Below are positions 62,010 to 64,000 of a DNA stretch of 64,000 nucleotides, piece after piece. This DNA is from a virus. The notes beneath the pieces were generated by a model. That model saw nothing but the letters and a program-made list of their open reading frames with translations. It did not search any database and had not been told where the DNA came from. Location of the stretch: positions 62,001-126,000 of IMG/VR virus record IMGVR_UViG_3300021420_000017, one strand, 5' to 3'. Each line of letters begins with the position of its first letter. Position 1 is the first letter of the stretch. A program made the position numbers and the translations under genes.

Positions 62010-63404
62010 ATGGGCAAGACGGTGCAAGTGAAGTTTGGATTCACTGACGTATTACTTCCAGAGAGTCCTATTTACGGCACCAGGTATCAGGCTGGCCAGT
62101 CTGCTACCATTACTGATGCTGAATATTCATCGCTTTCAGTAGCAGTGATCCGTGCGATTACTGTGACCGCGACGGGTCTCTCTGATCCCATTCGCACTTC
62201 GCCTTCCTTACCGCCCTCTCTCACCGACGCTATATCTAAGAAATACGCCGATGCCACCTATGCGACTATTTCTGGTGATGGGGCCGAGGTCACGTCATTT
62301 CTTACTCGGACGGGCGCTGTTGTTGCGATGGCGGGGGACTACACCGCATCTCAGGTGGGGGCAGATGTTGCTGGCGCAGCAGCGGCGGCGATTGCTTCCT
62401 CAGTACAACGGGCATCTAATCTCTCAGATTTAACTTCTTTTGCTGCTGCTCGCACCAATATGGGCTTAGGGTCTGCATCAGTTCAGAACAGTAGCGCCTT
62501 TGATATTTCGGGTGCAGCTACTACCGCTCAGGCCGCCGCTATCGCTGTTTCGGTTCAGCGAGCGTCCAACTTGTCTGATCTCGCTTCCGCAGCAACAGCA
62601 AGAACCAATTTGGGACTTGGCACTGCTGCAACCCAGGCAAGTGGCGCCTTCGATTCATCGGGGGCGGCTGCGTCAGCCATAGCATCTTCAGCTCAACGAG
62701 CCGCGAACCTTTCAGATCTCGCTTCGGTAACGACAGCTCGCACGAACCTCGGGCTCGGAACTGCGGCCACTCAAGCCAGCGGCGCATTTGATGCTGTTGG
62801 CGCGGCTTCTACTGCTCAAACCGCAGCCGCTGCGTATTCGGATGCGGGGTTGCTTTCGGCTGCTGGCGCCTTTAGAGCCCCATTGATTGCCTTTCAATAC
62901 TATGGGGCAGTTACGAACGCTATAACTACTTTGGCATTGGCTAATAGCACTGCCTCCGGTGGTCGATTGGTAGTTGGACGCAGTTGCACCTTGACCACTA
63001 TCGGAGTTGAGGTCGTTACGGTTGGAGTATCTGGATCACTCATTCGACTCGGCATATACAAGATCAATCCGGCTACTGGCGCATTGATTTTCCTCCTCGA
63101 TGCGGGTACTGGCGACGGGACCATCCTAGGGATGATTTCGCTCTCTATCTCTCAGCCTGTCAGCGCGGGAGACAATCTTATTCTTGTCGCTTGTCAGCAG
63201 GGCAGTCCGGTTACATTGGCAGTATTGCGAAGTAACTCGGGTCAAGATCCGTACTTCGGTTCATCCGCGCCAATGACGATTTCTCAGAATGCTCTGATCG
63301 GTGCCACTCTTGCTGGTTCTGTCCCCGGAGCATTACCGACCTCAGCACTCACCTACACGGGGGCAACAAGTGTGCCCCGGGTGCTTGTTTCCGCAGCAGC
63401 CTAA
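62010..63404 (+). CDS. Tail-fibre protein with three NLSDL repeats
   Basis: A 464-aa protein with AAAGGAG before ATG 62010. The N-terminal unit matches that of the 194-aa protein. Residues 115-280 contain three near-identical repeats of about 46-49 residues (QRASNLSDL...ARTNLGLGTAATQASGAF), the usual trimeric shaft of phage fibres. Residues 290-464 are a beta-rich tip (CTLTTIGVEVVTVGVSGSLI, GTILGMISLSISQPVSAGDN). The AT-rich tip and GC-rich shaft hint at tip exchange. Confidence 0.75.
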   Translation: MGKTVQVKFGFTDVLLPESPIYGTRYQAGQSATITDAEYSSLSVAVIRAITVTATGLSDPIRTSPSLPPSLTDAISKKYADATYATISGDGAEVTSFLTRTGAVVAMAGDYTASQVGADVAGAAAAAIASSVQRASNLSDLTSFAAARTNMGLGSASVQNSSAFDISGAATTAQAAAIAVSVQRASNLSDLASAATARTNLGLGTAATQASGAFDSSGAAASAIASSAQRAANLSDLASVTTARTNLGLGTAATQASGAFDAVGAASTAQTAAAAYSDAGLLSAAGAFRAPLIAFQYYGAVTNAITTLALANSTASGGRLVVGRSCTLTTIGVEVVTVGVSGSLIRLGIYKINPATGALIFLLDAGTGDGTILGMISLSISQPVSAGDNLILVACQQGSPVTLAVLRSNSGQDPYFGSSAPMTISQNALIGATLAGSVPGALPTSALTYTGATSVPRVLVSAAA

Positions 63405-63757
63405 TGGACATCATGCGAGGCGACGTGATCCGGATCCCCGGGGGTGACGGGACCCACTACGCGACACTGATGTATTGGCACAGTGCGGACGGCGAGATGG
63501 AAGGCGAGCCGTTCGGTCTGATGGAGCACCATGCGCATCAGGTCACGGGCATGATCCACGGCGGCTATGTGGCCTGGCGCAAGCCTCAGATGCTTCAGGA
63601 CGACTACGCGGACAACTACCCGGTGATCAAGCACCAGCTCGTCAGTATCGAGCCGCTGGAGATCTCTCCTAGCTTGCTGTGTGCCTTCACCCCCGAGGGC
63701 GGCGAGCGGTGCTCTAGCCACGGATTCATCAGGGCCGGGTGCTGGCACGATGCCTGA
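63404..63757 (+). CDS. Late hypothetical protein
   Basis: A 117-aa protein (MDIMRGDVIRIPGGDGTHYA). The first 50 residues form a small beta domain with several His; the last 35 contain CAFTPEGGERCSSHG...CWHDA, a possible Cys3His2 zinc site. TAATG junction with the fibre before, and its end overlaps the next ATG. No family recognised. Confidence 0.55.
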   Translation: MDIMRGDVIRIPGGDGTHYATLMYWHSADGEMEGEPFGLMEHHAHQVTGMIHGGYVAWRKPQMLQDDYADNYPVIKHQLVSIEPLEISPSLLCAFTPEGGERCSSHGFIRAGCWHDA

Positions 63758-64000
63758 GCTGCTGCCTGAGATCAATCTGGCCGAGAGGCCGGATCGCATC
63801 GTCATGCTGGTCGATGAGGAGTCCGACACCGAGGAGCTTGCGAGCTTCGCGGTCGAGGTGGCACGCTCCCGGATGCCCAAGGTGACTGGAGCGATGGCCA
63901 AGAGCTTGCAGTCGATCTATGGAGACAACTACTTCGGCATCTACTTCCCCGACCGCAAAACGTGGTTCCTGGAGCAGGGCATCAAGCCCTTCACCATGAA
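63750..64000 (+). CDS. Conserved virion protein, 5' part only
   Basis: ATG 63750 opens a frame that runs off the window after 83 codons (MPELLPEINLAERPDRIVML...). The segment AKSLQSIYGDNYFGIYFPD followed by WFLEQGIKPFTM is like small capsid-connector proteins of siphoviruses and myoviruses (tail-completion or minor capsid family). It overlaps the previous gene by 8 nt. The rest lies beyond the window. Confidence 0.6.
   Translation, partial: MPELLPEINLAERPDRIVMLVDEESDTEELASFAVEVARSRMPKVTGAMAKSLQSIYGDNYFGIYFPDRKTWFLEQGIKPFTM

Noticed and set aside
1-64000. CRISPR array, integrase, attachment site or replication origin
   Set aside because: No array of regularly spaced repeats, no recombinase motif and no attachment-like duplication at a tRNA was seen. 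The tRNA-like gene at 18408 has no nearby integrase.

Overview
The window is a 64 kb piece of a large, GC-rich tailed-phage genome, almost certainly a phage of an actinobacterium. Genes are tightly packed with ATGA/GTGA overlaps and frequent GTG starts, several starts sit about 7 nt after a TANNNT box (leaderless style), and the window carries portal, prohead protease, decoration, major capsid, tail-fibre, endolysin and holin-like genes. No terminase, tape measure, polymerase, integrase or genome end was recognised, so this is an internal piece.

Layout. 1-1868 (+): small genes, several with Cys/His clusters, and one DUF1653 gene. 1875-5193 (-): a four-gene NAD operon with a PRPP-synthetase-like protein, a NAMPT/NadV-like transferase, a Nudix + winged-helix NrtR-type protein whose Nudix box is dead, and an unknown 91-aa protein. 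It is read from a promoter whose spacer holds a perfect palindrome. 5340-16568 (+): mostly unknown early or middle genes, then an HNH homing cassette, thyX, a RlaP-like nucleotidyltransferase, a small sigma-70-like factor and an Ig-like protein. 16619-18479: terminators, a possible structured RNA, four small minus-strand genes and one atypical tRNA. 18580 onward (+): late genes. 18969-29023 holds zinc-knuckle-rich virion proteins ending in an intein-containing portal. 29165-30820 holds three membrane proteins. 30885-35792 is a 1635-aa protein with a SWIM finger split by a LAGLIDADG intein and a Nudix domain. 36656-40836 holds protease/scaffold, decoration protein and major capsid protein. 40785-43107 is an antisense three-gene nuclease cassette. 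43200-64000 holds fibres, adaptors, a GH25 lysozyme, a holin-like gene and further virion proteins.

Main results. (1) A two-block element, CTGYCY, 18-20 nt (usually 19), then TGAAGTAGTGA, occurs seven times in near-consensus form and four times in weaker form, always between genes and just upstream of late genes. It is very probably the phage late promoter, and the sigma-like protein at 14408-14989 is the obvious candidate reader. (2) The last part of the capsid gene is duplicated as a perfect 66-bp inverted repeat 2.3 kb downstream. The far copy continues into a different in-frame C-terminus, and between the copies lie a six-fold helix-turn-helix protein and two nuclease-like proteins. This is either an invertible capsid-tail switch or a homing cassette that duplicated its target. 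(3) thyX has a displaced, older 5' end (11624-11749) separated from an intact thyX by an HNH cassette that supplies a replacement N-terminus. (4) The NAD operon has the gene pair of the NARP1 anti-defence pathway plus what looks like its own ADP-ribose-type sensor. (5) One tail-fibre gene carries an HEXXH metalloprotease signature resembling anthrax-lethal-factor-type domains.

How the genes fit together: the early region supplies nucleotide and NAD metabolism (thyX, nucleotidyltransferase, NAD salvage) and probably the late sigma factor. The late region is cut into short transcription units, each starting with the two-block promoter and several ending in strong hairpins. Two genes (43745 and 51186) instead carry host-type promoters and look like morons. 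Functions are inferred from motifs and context only; no database search was possible.
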